Below are positions 45,790 to 53,517 of a stretch of 64,000 nucleotides of DNA, piece by piece. A program made the position numbers and the translations under genes. Source of the DNA: Actinomycetes bacterium (GTDB lineage: Bacteria > Actinomycetota > Acidimicrobiia > Acidimicrobiales > RAAP-2); contig JAKBNL010000003.1 in NCBI GenBank assembly GCA_021831035.1, forward strand, positions 62,001-126,000, read 5' to 3'. The notes below the pieces were generated by a model, which was given only the letters and a program-made list of their open reading frames with translations, made no database searches and was not told the origin of the DNA. How positions within the stretch are numbered: the first letter of the stretch is position 1; every line of letters starts with the position of its first letter.

Positions 45790-47427
45790 TCAGGCGAACT
45801 CCAGGGAGCGGGCCGCCGGTGACCGGCTCCAGGTCTCGAAGCCGCCGTCGAGGTTGCGCGCGTCGAGACCGAGGGCGCGCAGGATGCGCACGGCGGTCCA
45901 GCCGCGCACGCCGACCTGGCACACGACCAGCACCTCGGCGGCGTCGATCTCGGAGGCGCGCTCGCGCAGCTCGTCGACCGGGATGTTCTGCGACCCCGGG
46001 ATGTGGCCGCGGGCGAACTCGCGGGTCGTGCGCACGTCGAGCAGGAGCGTACCCTCGGACTGGAGGTCGGCGACCTCGTCCCACTGGGCCGTCGTGCCGA
46101 GCCCCGAGAGCACGTTCTCGGCGACGTAGCCGAGCATGTTGACGGGGTCCTTCGCCGAGCTGAAGGGCGGCGCGTAGGCGAGCTCGAGGTCGGCGAGCTC
46201 CTCGGCCCGCAACCCGGCGCGCAGGGCCGTCGCGATGACGTCGATGCGCTTGTCGACCCCGTCGCGGCCGACCCCCTGGGCGCCCAGGATGGCGCCACTG
46301 GTCGGGTCGACGACCAGTTTGAGGGCCATCCCCTTGGCCCCGGGGTAGTAGCCGGCGTGTGAGCTCGGGTGGGTGTGGATGGCCTGGACCGGCCGGCCGG
46401 CCGCCCGGAGGCGCTTCTCGCTCCACCCGGTCACGGCGACCGTGAGGTCGAAGACCTTGACGATCGCCGTCCCGAGGGCGGACCGGGGCCGGACGGGGCG
46501 TCCGGCGATGTGGTCGGCGGCGACGCGTCCCTGGCGGTTGGCGATGTTGGCGAGCGGCACGAGGGTCGCCGACCCGTCGAGCGCGTCGGACTTCTCGACG
46601 GCGTCGCCGACCGCGTAGACGGCGGGGTCGCTCGTGCGCTGGTACTCGTCGACGGCGATGCCGCCCTTGGGGCCGAGGGCGAGTCCGGCGGCTCGGGCCA
46701 GGTGGACCTCGGGGCGCACGCCGATGGCGACGACCACGAGGTCGGCGCCGAGGCGCTCCCCGTTGGCCAGGGTCACGGTCCGCGCGTCGAGCGCCTCGAC
46801 CCCGGTGCCGAGGTAGACCGTGACGCCGTGGCGCACGAGCTCGGCGAGCACGTGCTCGGCCATCTCGGGGTCGAGCGGGCCGAGGAGTTGCTCGGTCGCC
46901 TCGACCACCGTCGTGTCGATGCCGCGTCGGTGCAGGTTCTCGGCCACCTCGAGCCCGACGAAGCCGCCCCCGATGACCACGGCCGTGCGGGCGTCGAGCG
47001 CGGCGTCGCGCAGCCGCTCCACGTCCTCCACGGTGCGCAGCGCCAGGGCCCGCTCGATCCCGGGGATCGGCGGGACGACGGCCTGGGCGCCCGGGCTGAG
47101 CACGAGCACGTCGTAGTCGACCTCGTAGGTCGTGTCGTGGTCGAGGTCGTGCACGCGCACGCGCTTGCGGGCGGTGTCGAGGGCCGTCGCCTCGTGACGC
47201 ACGCGCACGTCGAGGCGGAAGCGCTGGTAGAGGGAGTCGGGCGTCTGCAAGAGCAGGTCGTCCTGGTCCTTGATGACGCCGCCCACGTAGTAGGGCAGTC
47301 CGCAGTTGGCGTACGAGACGTGGCCGCTCTTCTCCAGCACGACGATCTCGGCGTCGTCGAGGAGGCGGCGAAGGCGGGCGGCCGCGGACATGCCGCCGGC
47401 CACGCCACCGATGATGACCGCGCGCAC
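45790..47427 (-). CDS. CoA-disulfide reductase fused to a rhodanese domain
   Basis: A 545-aa protein. Residues 1-440 are a flavin disulfide reductase (GGVAGGMSAAARLRRL, second nucleotide site VVIGGGFVGLEVAENL, FAD-binding YAVGDAVEK). The single active cysteine is in YANCGLPYYVGG, as in CoA-disulfide/CoA-persulfide reductases (CoADR, Npsr). The C-terminal rhodanese has its persulfide-carrying cysteine in VVCQVGVRGWTAVRIL. Such fusions reduce CoA- or glutathione-type persulfides made during sulfide oxidation. GTG 47427 lies 5 nt after the CstR-like gene. Confidence 0.92.
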   Translation of the reverse strand: MRAVIIGGVAGGMSAAARLRRLLDDAEIVVLEKSGHVSYANCGLPYYVGGVIKDQDDLLLQTPDSLYQRFRLDVRVRHEATALDTARKRVRVHDLDHDTTYEVDYDVLVLSPGAQAVVPPIPGIERALALRTVEDVERLRDAALDARTAVVIGGGFVGLEVAENLHRRGIDTTVVEATEQLLGPLDPEMAEHVLAELVRHGVTVYLGTGVEALDARTVTLANGERLGADLVVVAIGVRPEVHLARAAGLALGPKGGIAVDEYQRTSDPAVYAVGDAVEKSDALDGSATLVPLANIANRQGRVAADHIAGRPVRPRSALGTAIVKVFDLTVAVTGWSEKRLRAAGRPVQAIHTHPSSHAGYYPGAKGMALKLVVDPTSGAILGAQGVGRDGVDKRIDVIATALRAGLRAEELADLELAYAPPFSSAKDPVNMLGYVAENVLSGLGTTAQWDEVADLQSEGTLLLDVRTTREFARGHIPGSQNIPVDELRERASEIDAAEVLVVCQVGVRGWTAVRILRALGLDARNLDGGFETWSRSPAARSLEFA

Positions 47428-47432
47428 CGGTA

Positions 47433-47744
47433 TCAGGCCAGACTCAAGAAGAGCTTCTGGAAGCGGTCGGCCAGCGCCGAGGACTCGGCGGTGCTCTCGG
47501 CGAGGCACTCGCGCATGCTCGAGGTGAGCATGGTGAAGGCCGCCGTGTTCACGGCCTTGGAGACGGCGGCGATCTGGGTCACGATCTCCTCGCAGTTGCG
47601 CCCCTCTTCGATCATGCGCACCACGGCGCCGATCTGGCCCTGGGCGCGCTTCAGTCGGGTGGCGATGGCGCGCACCTGATCCGCGTCGCGCAGCGCGCCC
47701 GGTCCCGGGAGCACCGTCGCGGCGCTCGTCTTTCGTTCGGTCAT
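47433..47744 (-). CDS. cstR: CsoR-family repressor, CstR-like persulfide sensor
   Basis: A 103-aa all-helical repressor: LKRAQGQIGAVVRMIEEGRNC is the CsoR-family DNA-binding helix region with C51, and C80 (SSMRECLAES) follows 29 residues later. The spacing equals that of CsoR and CstR, but the copper-ligand histidine expected four residues before the second cysteine is a serine (S76). Two cysteines without the His is the CstR pattern, which senses persulfides instead of Cu(I). The operon partners and the operator upstream fit. Its ATG overlaps the 48-aa gene stop. Confidence 0.88.
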   Translation of the reverse strand: MTERKTSAATVLPGPGALRDADQVRAIATRLKRAQGQIGAVVRMIEEGRNCEEIVTQIAAVSKAVNTAAFTMLTSSMRECLAESTAESSALADRFQKLFLSLA

Positions 47745-47890
47745 CAGTGGCTCCCTTTCGTGACCATGCGGATCATGCGGAGATTGGTGGCGACGAAGCG
47801 CCACGTCTGGTAGGCGAGGTTCTGGCGCCGGCGCAGCGTGCGCGGGGTGGGCAGCGGCGCGCGGGCGATCGTGTCGGGGGAGGTGTCCAT
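47744..47890 (-). CDS. 48-aa basic protein between SQR and the CstR-like repressor
   Basis: ATG 47890 lies 3 nt after the SQR stop, and the TGA overlaps the repressor ATG (TGATG), so translation is tightly coupled. The product begins MDTSPDTIARAPLPTPRTLR and continues with an arginine-rich, amphipathic segment (QTWRFVATNLRMIRMVTKGSH). No cysteine, no family known. It could be a membrane-surface partner of SQR, which is a peripheral membrane enzyme, or only a coupling ORF. Confidence 0.65.
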   Translation of the reverse strand: MDTSPDTIARAPLPTPRTLRRRQNLAYQTWRFVATNLRMIRMVTKGSH

Positions 47891-47893
47891 CGA

Positions 47894-49351
47894 TTACTCC
47901 GGGATCAGGTACCAGAAGGGGCGGGCCTTCGCCTTGTAGATGAAGAGCACGTGGAGCAGGTACTTGATCCAGTGCCCGGCGAGGCCGATCTCGCCGAAGG
48001 TGTCGGGGAGCGACCGGCCGGTGCCCGGGAAGCGGACGGGGTCGGGGACGATGGGGTACATCGTCATCGCGGCCGCCGAGCCGTGGCGCAGGCCCACCCC
48101 CGCCGAGGCCACGCAGGCGGCGCCCATGTCGGCCATCGAGGCGCGCCGGGCGCGGGTGCCGGCGCCGTGGCGGACGCGGTCGGCGATGGTGAGCGCGACG
48201 GTCTTGCCCATGACGCCCGAGGGCATGCCGGTGCGCGGGGGCGCCGGGGCGATGACGGTGCCGCGCGGGCTGGTGCGCGGGGTCGAGATCGCGTGGGGCG
48301 GGGCGAAGGCGATGCCGACCGCGAAGACGTTGGGGTAGCGCGGCGACTCGTAGGTCGACGGCCAGTCGGCCGGCGACCACTCCTCGGGCGACTTCGCGCC
48401 GTAGTCGGCGTCGACGCGCATGAACCCGTTCGGGGCGAAGACCTCGTCGGTGATCTCGGCGCCGGCGCGGTCGTAGGCCGCGAGCCCGGCGCCGCGGAAG
48501 GGCGGCAGGAGCATGGCGAAGTCGAACGTGAGGGCGTTCTGCGAGCCGTCGAGCTGCTCGTAGTGGATGACGCCCTCCTCGACGCGCTCGGCGTGGGCGC
48601 CCACCACGGCCTTCACCCCGCGCTCGCGGAAGAGCGACTCGGTCCAGAGCTGGGAGGTGGTCTGGACGTCACCGTGGCCGAAGACCAGCCCGCCGACCCC
48701 GAAGTCGCCCAGCTCGGCCTCGTTGGTGAAGTAGACGACCTCCACGAGGTCGCGCACGCCCGCGAGGCGCAGCTCGTGCTCGACGTTGAACGCGTACTCG
48801 AAGGCCGCGCCCTCGCAGGTGCAGGTCCCGTGGCCCACCCCCACGACGACGCGCTGGGGCTCGCCCCGGCGCGCCCGCGCGATCACGTCCCGGAGTCGCG
48901 CGGCTGCGTCGAGGGCGTGGGCCGGCGTGCAGACCGAGGCGGTGTGGCCGTCGGGGCCGAGCCCCGGAGTGGCCCCGAAGTTCAGCTTCGGGCCGGTGGC
49001 GTTGATGAGGTAGTCGTAGGCCACGAGTGACGTCTCCCCGTCGCGCTCGGCCCCGGTGGCGACGACCTCGACGTGGGGGCGGGGGTCGCGCTCGGACCCC
49101 TCGGGGTAGAGCGCCGTGGCGCGCGCCTGGTGGAAGGTGATCCCCCTGCGCTCGTAGATCGGGGCGAGGGGGAAGGTGACCTGCTCGGCGCTCATGCGCC
49201 CGACGCCGACCCAGATGTTCGACGGGATCCAGTTCCAGTCCCGATTCGGCGAGACGACGACCACCTCGTGGTCCCGTCCGAGGGCCCGACGCAGGTGCAG
49301 AGCGGCGGTGTGGCCCGAGATGCCCGCTCCTAGGACGACGACGCGTGCCAC
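47894..49351 (-). CDS. sqr: Sulfide:quinone oxidoreductase
   Basis: A 485-aa flavoprotein that oxidises sulfide to persulfide or sulfane sulfur and passes electrons to quinone at the membrane. FAD binds at VVLGAGISGHTAALHLRRAL. GVGHGTCTCEGAAFEYAFN carries cysteines of the catalytic region, and a late SVCTPAHAL/GAACVASAGVGL region adds others. The C-terminal segment IKYLLHVLFIYKAKARPFW is the amphipathic membrane anchor. The start is GTG 49351. It heads the operon and has a CsoR/CstR-type operator 33 bp upstream. Confidence 0.9.
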   Translation of the reverse strand: MARVVVLGAGISGHTAALHLRRALGRDHEVVVVSPNRDWNWIPSNIWVGVGRMSAEQVTFPLAPIYERRGITFHQARATALYPEGSERDPRPHVEVVATGAERDGETSLVAYDYLINATGPKLNFGATPGLGPDGHTASVCTPAHALDAAARLRDVIARARRGEPQRVVVGVGHGTCTCEGAAFEYAFNVEHELRLAGVRDLVEVVYFTNEAELGDFGVGGLVFGHGDVQTTSQLWTESLFRERGVKAVVGAHAERVEEGVIHYEQLDGSQNALTFDFAMLLPPFRGAGLAAYDRAGAEITDEVFAPNGFMRVDADYGAKSPEEWSPADWPSTYESPRYPNVFAVGIAFAPPHAISTPRTSPRGTVIAPAPPRTGMPSGVMGKTVALTIADRVRHGAGTRARRASMADMGAACVASAGVGLRHGSAAAMTMYPIVPDPVRFPGTGRSLPDTFGEIGLAGHWIKYLLHVLFIYKAKARPFWYLIPE

Positions 49352-49383
49352 GCTCTGCCTCTCTGGCCCCGGACCCTCCGGTG

Positions 49384-49401
49384 GATACCCCCCAGGGTAT
49401 C
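49384..49401. promoter_or_regulatory. CsoR/CstR-type operator upstream of the sulfide operon
   Basis: GATACCC (49384-49390), CCCA centre, GGGTATC (49395-49401). TATACCCC-type dyads with G/C tracts are the known operator style of CsoR, RcnR and CstR proteins. Its place directly before SQR, with a CstR-like gene two genes on, makes autoregulation by persulfide very likely. Confidence 0.75.
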
Positions 49402-49463
49402 AGGAAGCGCCGGCGGTCGCAACACCCGGTGGACGGCGCGGCGCGGCTCGGGTGACGGCGCCG

Positions 49464-50219
49464 TCAGCCCCGGGCGTCGGGTCGCGGCCGTGGGCCGGGC
49501 GGCCACTGGGCGACGAGGGAGTAGCGGTCGCCGCGGATGAGGCTGCGGCGCCACTCGAGCGGATCGTCACCGACGAGGGCCAGCCGCTCGATCGAGAAGG
49601 CCGCGACCCGCGGGGGCAGGCGCAGCAGCCGGCGCTCGGCCGGCTCGGGCACGACCGGGCGGATTCGCTCCTCGCCGCCGGTGATCCGCTGGGCGCAGTG
49701 CTCGACGAGCAGCTCGTAGAGACCGCCGGAGGAGAGGTCGGCCTCGAGCAGTCCGCCGGCCCGGTCCCCCCGGAGCGAGGACCGGTCCCAGGCGATCGGC
49801 TCGGCCCCGGCGAAGCGGAGCCGTTCGATGTAGACGACCTCGTCGCCGACCTCGAGGGCCAGGTGCGTGGCGTCCTCGGCCGTGGCCGGCCGACGCCGCG
49901 CCGCGAGGACCTCGCTGCGCTCCTCGATGCCCCCGGCGCGCACCGTCGTCGCGAGGCTGTAGAGGGAGTGGAGGGGCTGCTCGAGGACCGGGGGGGTGAC
50001 CGACGAGCCGCGGCCCCGCTGGCGCACCACCAGCCCCTCGGCGGCCAGGTGGCGCACGGCCTCGCGCACGGTCTGGCGGCTGATCTCGTAGGCCCGCGTC
50101 AACTCCTCGTCGGTGGGGAAGCGCTCGTGGAACTCGCCGTCGAGCAGCCGACGACGCAGGTCCTCGGCCGTCTGGGCCCACAGGGGCAGCGGGCTCGACC
50201 GATCCAGTGCGCCCGCCAT
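49464..50219 (-). CDS. GntR/HutC-family regulator with UTRA domain
   Basis: A 251-aa protein from ATG 50219 (GTG 50222 is possible). The winged-helix part is LWAQTAEDLRRRLLDGEFHERFPTDEELTRAYEISRQTVREAVRHL, shown here only for its positions 13-58; the recognition helix is in SRQTVREAVRHL. The C-terminal UTRA effector domain (about 85-235) contains YIERLRFAGAEPIAWDRSS. It is the last gene of the TauE/DUF1634 operon, and a palindrome overlaps that operon's promoter, so autoregulation is likely. The effector may be a sulfonate or related anion, by inference. Confidence 0.85.
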   Translation of the reverse strand: MAGALDRSSPLPLWAQTAEDLRRRLLDGEFHERFPTDEELTRAYEISRQTVREAVRHLAAEGLVVRQRGRGSSVTPPVLEQPLHSLYSLATTVRAGGIEERSEVLAARRRPATAEDATHLALEVGDEVVYIERLRFAGAEPIAWDRSSLRGDRAGGLLEADLSSGGLYELLVEHCAQRITGGEERIRPVVPEPAERRLLRLPPRVAAFSIERLALVGDDPLEWRRSLIRGDRYSLVAQWPPGPRPRPDARG

Positions 50220-50731
50220 CACGCCCCCGCGAGGAAGAACGAGCCCACCAGGACGACCAGGACGAAGAGCGTGACGAGGGCCATCGGCGCGTCCTTCTCG
50301 TAGGCGAACGAGACGACGCCGACGGCCACCCGCAGCACCGGGGTCAGGATCAAGATCAAGACGCCCAGCACGACGACCCCGCGGCCCTGGTCGTGGGCCA
50401 GGGCGCGTCCGAGCGCGCCGAAGGAGTGTGGGAACGACGTGGAGGCCGAGGTGAGCGCCCGGTAGGAGAGGGGCCCGCGCAGCGCCAGGTACGACCCGTG
50501 GTGAGCGAACATCAGGCCGAGCCCGACGGCGATGACGAGCACGCTGGCCACGACACCGACCCGCAGCACGAGGCTGATCGCCAGCTCCACCCGGTGGACC
50601 TTCACGGCCATACGGCGCGCCTCGTCGGGCGTGAGCTCTCGGCGGGCGCCGGAGCGCCCGAGCGCGGCCCGAGGGATCTCGGGGGCGGGACCGGGTGCGG
50701 GCTCGACCGGGGGGCGCGACGGGCCACTCAC
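50219..50731 (-). CDS. DUF1634 membrane protein
   Basis: A 170-aa protein with three hydrophobic helices (VVASVLVIAVGLGLMFAHH, GVVVLGVLILILTPVLRVAV, MALVTLFVLVVLVGSFFLAG) after a Pro-rich cytoplasmic N-terminus. DUF1634 proteins are routinely encoded next to TauE/SafE transporters and probably form a complex with them. GTG 50731 overlaps the TauE stop by GTGA, and its own stop overlaps the GntR start by one base. Confidence 0.85.
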   Translation of the reverse strand: MSGPSRPPVEPAPGPAPEIPRAALGRSGARRELTPDEARRMAVKVHRVELAISLVLRVGVVASVLVIAVGLGLMFAHHGSYLALRGPLSYRALTSASTSFPHSFGALGRALAHDQGRGVVVLGVLILILTPVLRVAVGVVSFAYEKDAPMALVTLFVLVVLVGSFFLAGA

Positions 50732-51567
50732 GCGAGGACCCCCTTCTGGAGCATCTCGAGCGAGATGACCACGAGGACCACGACAAAGAGTATCCGGATG
50801 GTCTTGCTGGCGGTCCGACCGAGGATCCGGGCGCCGACGGTCGCTCCGAGCAGGACCCCGGCCGCGACCGGGGCCGCGATGATGGGGTCGATCTGGCCCC
50901 GGATGAAGTAGACGCCGGCGCTGGCCGCGGCCGTCACCCCGATCATGAAGTTGCTCGTCGCCGAGGAGACCTTCATCGGCAGGTGCATCGCGCTGTCCAT
51001 GGCCGGCACCTTGAGCGCCCCCGAGCCGATGCCGAGCAGGGCGCTCACCAGACCGGCCGCGTACATGATCGACAGGCCCAGCTTGGTGCCGACGACCTTG
51101 TAGGCGATCTCGCGTCCCTCGGCGAGGTCGTGGTAGGAGCCGTGCAGGTTGAAGTAGTTGGCGATCCGGTCGTTCGACACCGTGAGCGGCGCGTCCACGT
51201 GCCGGCGCCGGAAGGTCGTGACCGAGGAGTAGGCGAGGATGAGCCCGAAGAAGACGAACAAGAACCGCACGGGCAGGAGCGTCGTGAGGTAGGCCCCGGT
51301 CAGTGCCCCGGTCGTCGTGGCGACCTCGAGGAACATCCCGGCGCGCAGGTTGGCCATCCGGTCGCGGACGTAGGCCGCCGCCGCACCGCTCGAGGTGGCG
51401 ATCACCGAGACGATGCTCGCCCCGATGGCCAGGCGGATGTCGACGTGGTAGAGCAGCGTGAGGACCGGGACGATCACGACCCCGCCCCCGAGGCCGACGA
51501 GCGACCCCAGGACCCCCGCCGCCACCGAGATGAGGGCCAGGGAGACCACGAAGTCCAGTGGCGTCAC
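50728..51567 (-). CDS. TauE/SafE-family sulfite/organosulfonate exporter
   Basis: A 279-aa transporter with about eight helices. GVLGSLVGLGGGVVIVPVLTLL and, in the second repeat, VSALLGIGSGALKVPAMDSAM are the paired TauE/SafE signatures. The cytoplasmic loop between repeats is long (about 120-165). The subgroup accompanied by DUF1634 is thought to export sulfite or small sulfonates. GTG 51567 coincides with the predicted transcription start (leaderless). Confidence 0.88.
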   Translation of the reverse strand: MTPLDFVVSLALISVAAGVLGSLVGLGGGVVIVPVLTLLYHVDIRLAIGASIVSVIATSSGAAAAYVRDRMANLRAGMFLEVATTTGALTGAYLTTLLPVRFLFVFFGLILAYSSVTTFRRRHVDAPLTVSNDRIANYFNLHGSYHDLAEGREIAYKVVGTKLGLSIMYAAGLVSALLGIGSGALKVPAMDSAMHLPMKVSSATSNFMIGVTAAASAGVYFIRGQIDPIIAAPVAAGVLLGATVGARILGRTASKTIRILFVVVLVVISLEMLQKGVLA

Positions 51568-51573
51568 GCGCTA

Positions 51574-51602
51574 ATTGTACGTACATTCGTCTTTACATTC
51601 AA
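51574..51602 (-). promoter_or_regulatory. Promoter of the TauE-DUF1634-GntR operon with overlapping palindrome
   Basis: On the minus strand TTGAAT (complement of 51597-51602), a 17-bp spacer and TACAAT (complement of 51574-51579) form a near-consensus promoter. The perfect palindrome TGTACGTACA (51576-51585) covers the -10 and is a likely GntR operator. The start site would fall at about 51567, the first base of the GTG start. Confidence 0.7.
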
Positions 51603-51603
51603 T

Positions 51604-51984
51604 TCACCCCACCGCACGTCCGCGCGGAGCGGCACCGACTAACGGCCGGCGCGCCCACGACGAGCTCACCGGCGGGCAGGACGCCGCGCTCGGGTTGGTG
51701 AGGTCTCTCGCGACCCGCACGAGCCGCGCCTCGTCGCGCACGAGGTCGGGCGCGACGGCGAGGCGGGCGAGGGCCGGGCCGTCGAGCCGGGCCACCGCGG
51801 CGACGCGTCGGCCCACGCTCCAGGTGGGGAGGGCGGAGGCGGTCGCCCGTGGGCCGAAGCGTCCGTACCCACCGACGTCGCCGGGGTGCAGCGGGGGTGC
51901 TTCGTCGTCGTCCTGCCACTCGGCGAGGGCGTCGAGGACCCCGGCGAGCTCGTCGACCCCGGGTACCGCCACGGCGATCGCCAC
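51604..51984 (-). CDS. Hypothetical protein, 126 aa
   Basis: The frame runs from GTG 51984 to TGA 51604. The first 90 residues look protein-like (VAIAVAVPGVDELAGVLDAL, then EWQDDDEAPPLHPGDVGGYG, then SVGRRVAAVARLDGPALARL), while the tail is Pro/Arg-rich and less convincing. No family recognised, no neighbours in an operon, no clear ribosome-binding site. It lies between tRNA-Arg and the TauE promoter. It may be real, with a wrong 3' end caused by lineage-specific drift. Confidence 0.45.
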   Translation of the reverse strand: MAIAVAVPGVDELAGVLDALAEWQDDDEAPPLHPGDVGGYGRFGPRATASALPTWSVGRRVAAVARLDGPALARLAVAPDLVRDEARLVRVARDLTNPSAASCPPVSSSWARRPLVGAAPRGRAVG

Positions 51985-52071
51985 GGTCCCCTCTCACCGC
52001 GCGCGGCGGCGCGGGGCCGCACGGGCGCGCCGAGCGGTGCGCTCCGATCGGGTCGGGGGCGACCGGCGTGG

Positions 52072-52146
52072 TGGCGCCCCCGGCAGGACTCGAACCTGCG
52101 CACATGGCTCCGGAGGCCAATGCTCTATCCGCTGAGCTACGGGGGC
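52072..52146 (-). tRNA. tRNA-Arg (anticodon CCG)
   Basis: The 5' end GCCCCCG (52146-52140) pairs with CGGGGGC (52082-52076). The D-arm GCTCAGC, the anticodon stem-loop TTGGC-CTCCGGA-GCCAT with anticodon CCG, and the T-arm GCAGGTTCGAGTCCTGC are all present. The 3' CCA is encoded (52072-52074). It reads CGG arginine codons, common in this genome. It lies just upstream of lysA on the opposite strand. Confidence 0.95.
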
Positions 52147-52204
52147 GGTCCGACAAGACTACCGGACCCGCTGGATCGTGGCTCGGGCGACACGGGGGCA
52201 CCCG

Positions 52205-52210
52205 TAAGGT
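52205..52210 (+). promoter_or_regulatory. -10-like box TAAGGT, leaderless lysA start
   Basis: It ends 7 nt before ATG 52217 and has no Shine-Dalgarno. Confidence 0.4.
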
Positions 52211-52216
52211 CGTCTC

Positions 52217-53488
52217 ATGGGAACCGGTCCCGTCCCGCTCTCGCTCCTACCCGATTCGGCCGAGGTGCGCGACGACGGCGTGTCGATCGGCGGGGTCGAC
52301 CTCGCCGAGCTCGCCGACCGGTACTCGACCCCGCTGTTCGTCTACGACGAGGCCACCCTGCGCCACCGGTGCGAGGAGGCGGCCGCCGCCTTCGACGACG
52401 GCGTGGCCTTCGCCTCCAAGTCCTTCCTGTGCGGGGCGGTCGCGCGACTGGCCCACGAGTCGGGCCTGTGCGTCGACGTCGCGACCGGTGGCGAGCTCGA
52501 CCTGGTCCTGCGGGCCGGGGTCCCGGCCGACCGGGTCATCCTGCACGGCAATAACAAGTCCGACGACGAGCTGGCCCGGGCCCTCGAGGCGGGCGTGCAC
52601 CGGGTGGTCGTCGACAACGCCGAGGAGGTCGAGGCGCTCAGCCGTCTGCTCGCGGGTCGGTCGCTCGACGTCCTCGTGCGGGTCACCCCGGGCGTCGAGG
52701 CCCACACCCACGAGTACGTGCGCACCGGTCAGGAGGACACGAAGTTCGGCTTCTCGGTCGCCTCGGGCGCGGCCCGACGGGCTATCGAGCGCCTGGGCGC
52801 CCTCGCGGGGGTGCGCGTGCGCGGGGTCCACGCGCACATCGGCTCGCAGATCTTCGAGACGCGCGCCTTCGAGGAGTCGGTGCGGACCCTCGTCGAGTTC
52901 ACCCGGGGCGACGACTTCGACGAGCTGTGCGTCGGCGGCGGGCTCGGGGTGCCCTACGTCGAGGGGGAGAGCGCGCCGTCGATCACCGAGTGGGCGGACG
53001 CCGTGCGCGCGGCCGCCGGCGACGCGGGCCTCGACCCCGCGGTGAGGGTCCTCGCCGAGCCCGGTCGCGCGCTCGTGGCCCAGTCCGCGGTCACCGTCTA
53101 CCGGGTCGGCGTCGTCAAGGAGCTGGCCGTGCGGACCTACGTGGCGGTCGACGGGGGCATGAGCGACAACCCCCGGCCGGTCCTCTACGGCTCGGGCTAC
53201 GAGGCGTTCGACCTCGCCCGTCCGCTCGCCGCGCGGCCGCGGCGGGTGCGCATCGTGGGCAAGCACTGCGAGAGCGGTGACGTCCTGGTCGACGCCGGGT
53301 TCTTGCCGGTGGCCACGGGTCGCGGCGACCTCGTGGTGACCCCGGTCACCGGTGCCTACGGCTACTCCATGGCCTCGAACTACAACCGCGTCCCCCGCCC
53401 GGCCGTCGTCGTGGTGCGCGACGGCGAGGCGCGGGTCATGCTGCGTCGCGAGACCTTCGACGACCTCGCCCGCCTCGAGGTGGAGTGA
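52217..53488 (+). CDS. lysA: Diaminopimelate decarboxylase
   Basis: A 423-aa PLP enzyme that makes lysine from meso-diaminopimelate. The PLP lysine is K68 in FASKSFL; most family members have Y-A-x-K-A, so this is a slight variant. Other marks are HGNNKSDDEL, the HAHIGSQIFE strand, and the dimer-interface active site GKHCESGDVLV. The C-terminal tyrosine site is GAYGYSMASNYN. The gene order lysA-hom-thrC matches M. tuberculosis. Confidence 0.95.
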   Translation: MGTGPVPLSLLPDSAEVRDDGVSIGGVDLAELADRYSTPLFVYDEATLRHRCEEAAAAFDDGVAFASKSFLCGAVARLAHESGLCVDVATGGELDLVLRAGVPADRVILHGNNKSDDELARALEAGVHRVVVDNAEEVEALSRLLAGRSLDVLVRVTPGVEAHTHEYVRTGQEDTKFGFSVASGAARRAIERLGALAGVRVRGVHAHIGSQIFETRAFEESVRTLVEFTRGDDFDELCVGGGLGVPYVEGESAPSITEWADAVRAAAGDAGLDPAVRVLAEPGRALVAQSAVTVYRVGVVKELAVRTYVAVDGGMSDNPRPVLYGSGYEAFDLARPLAARPRRVRIVGKHCESGDVLVDAGFLPVATGRGDLVVTPVTGAYGYSMASNYNRVPRPAVVVVRDGEARVMLRRETFDDLARLEVE

Positions 53489-53505
53489 TCCGAAGGGGCG
53501 TGGGT

Positions 53506-53511
53506 TACCCT
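53506..53511 (+). promoter_or_regulatory. -10-like box TACCCT, leaderless hom start
   Basis: It ends 7 nt before ATG 53518. This supports the ATG over GTG 53485, which overlaps the lysA stop. Confidence 0.35.
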
Positions 53512-53517
53512 TTCACG

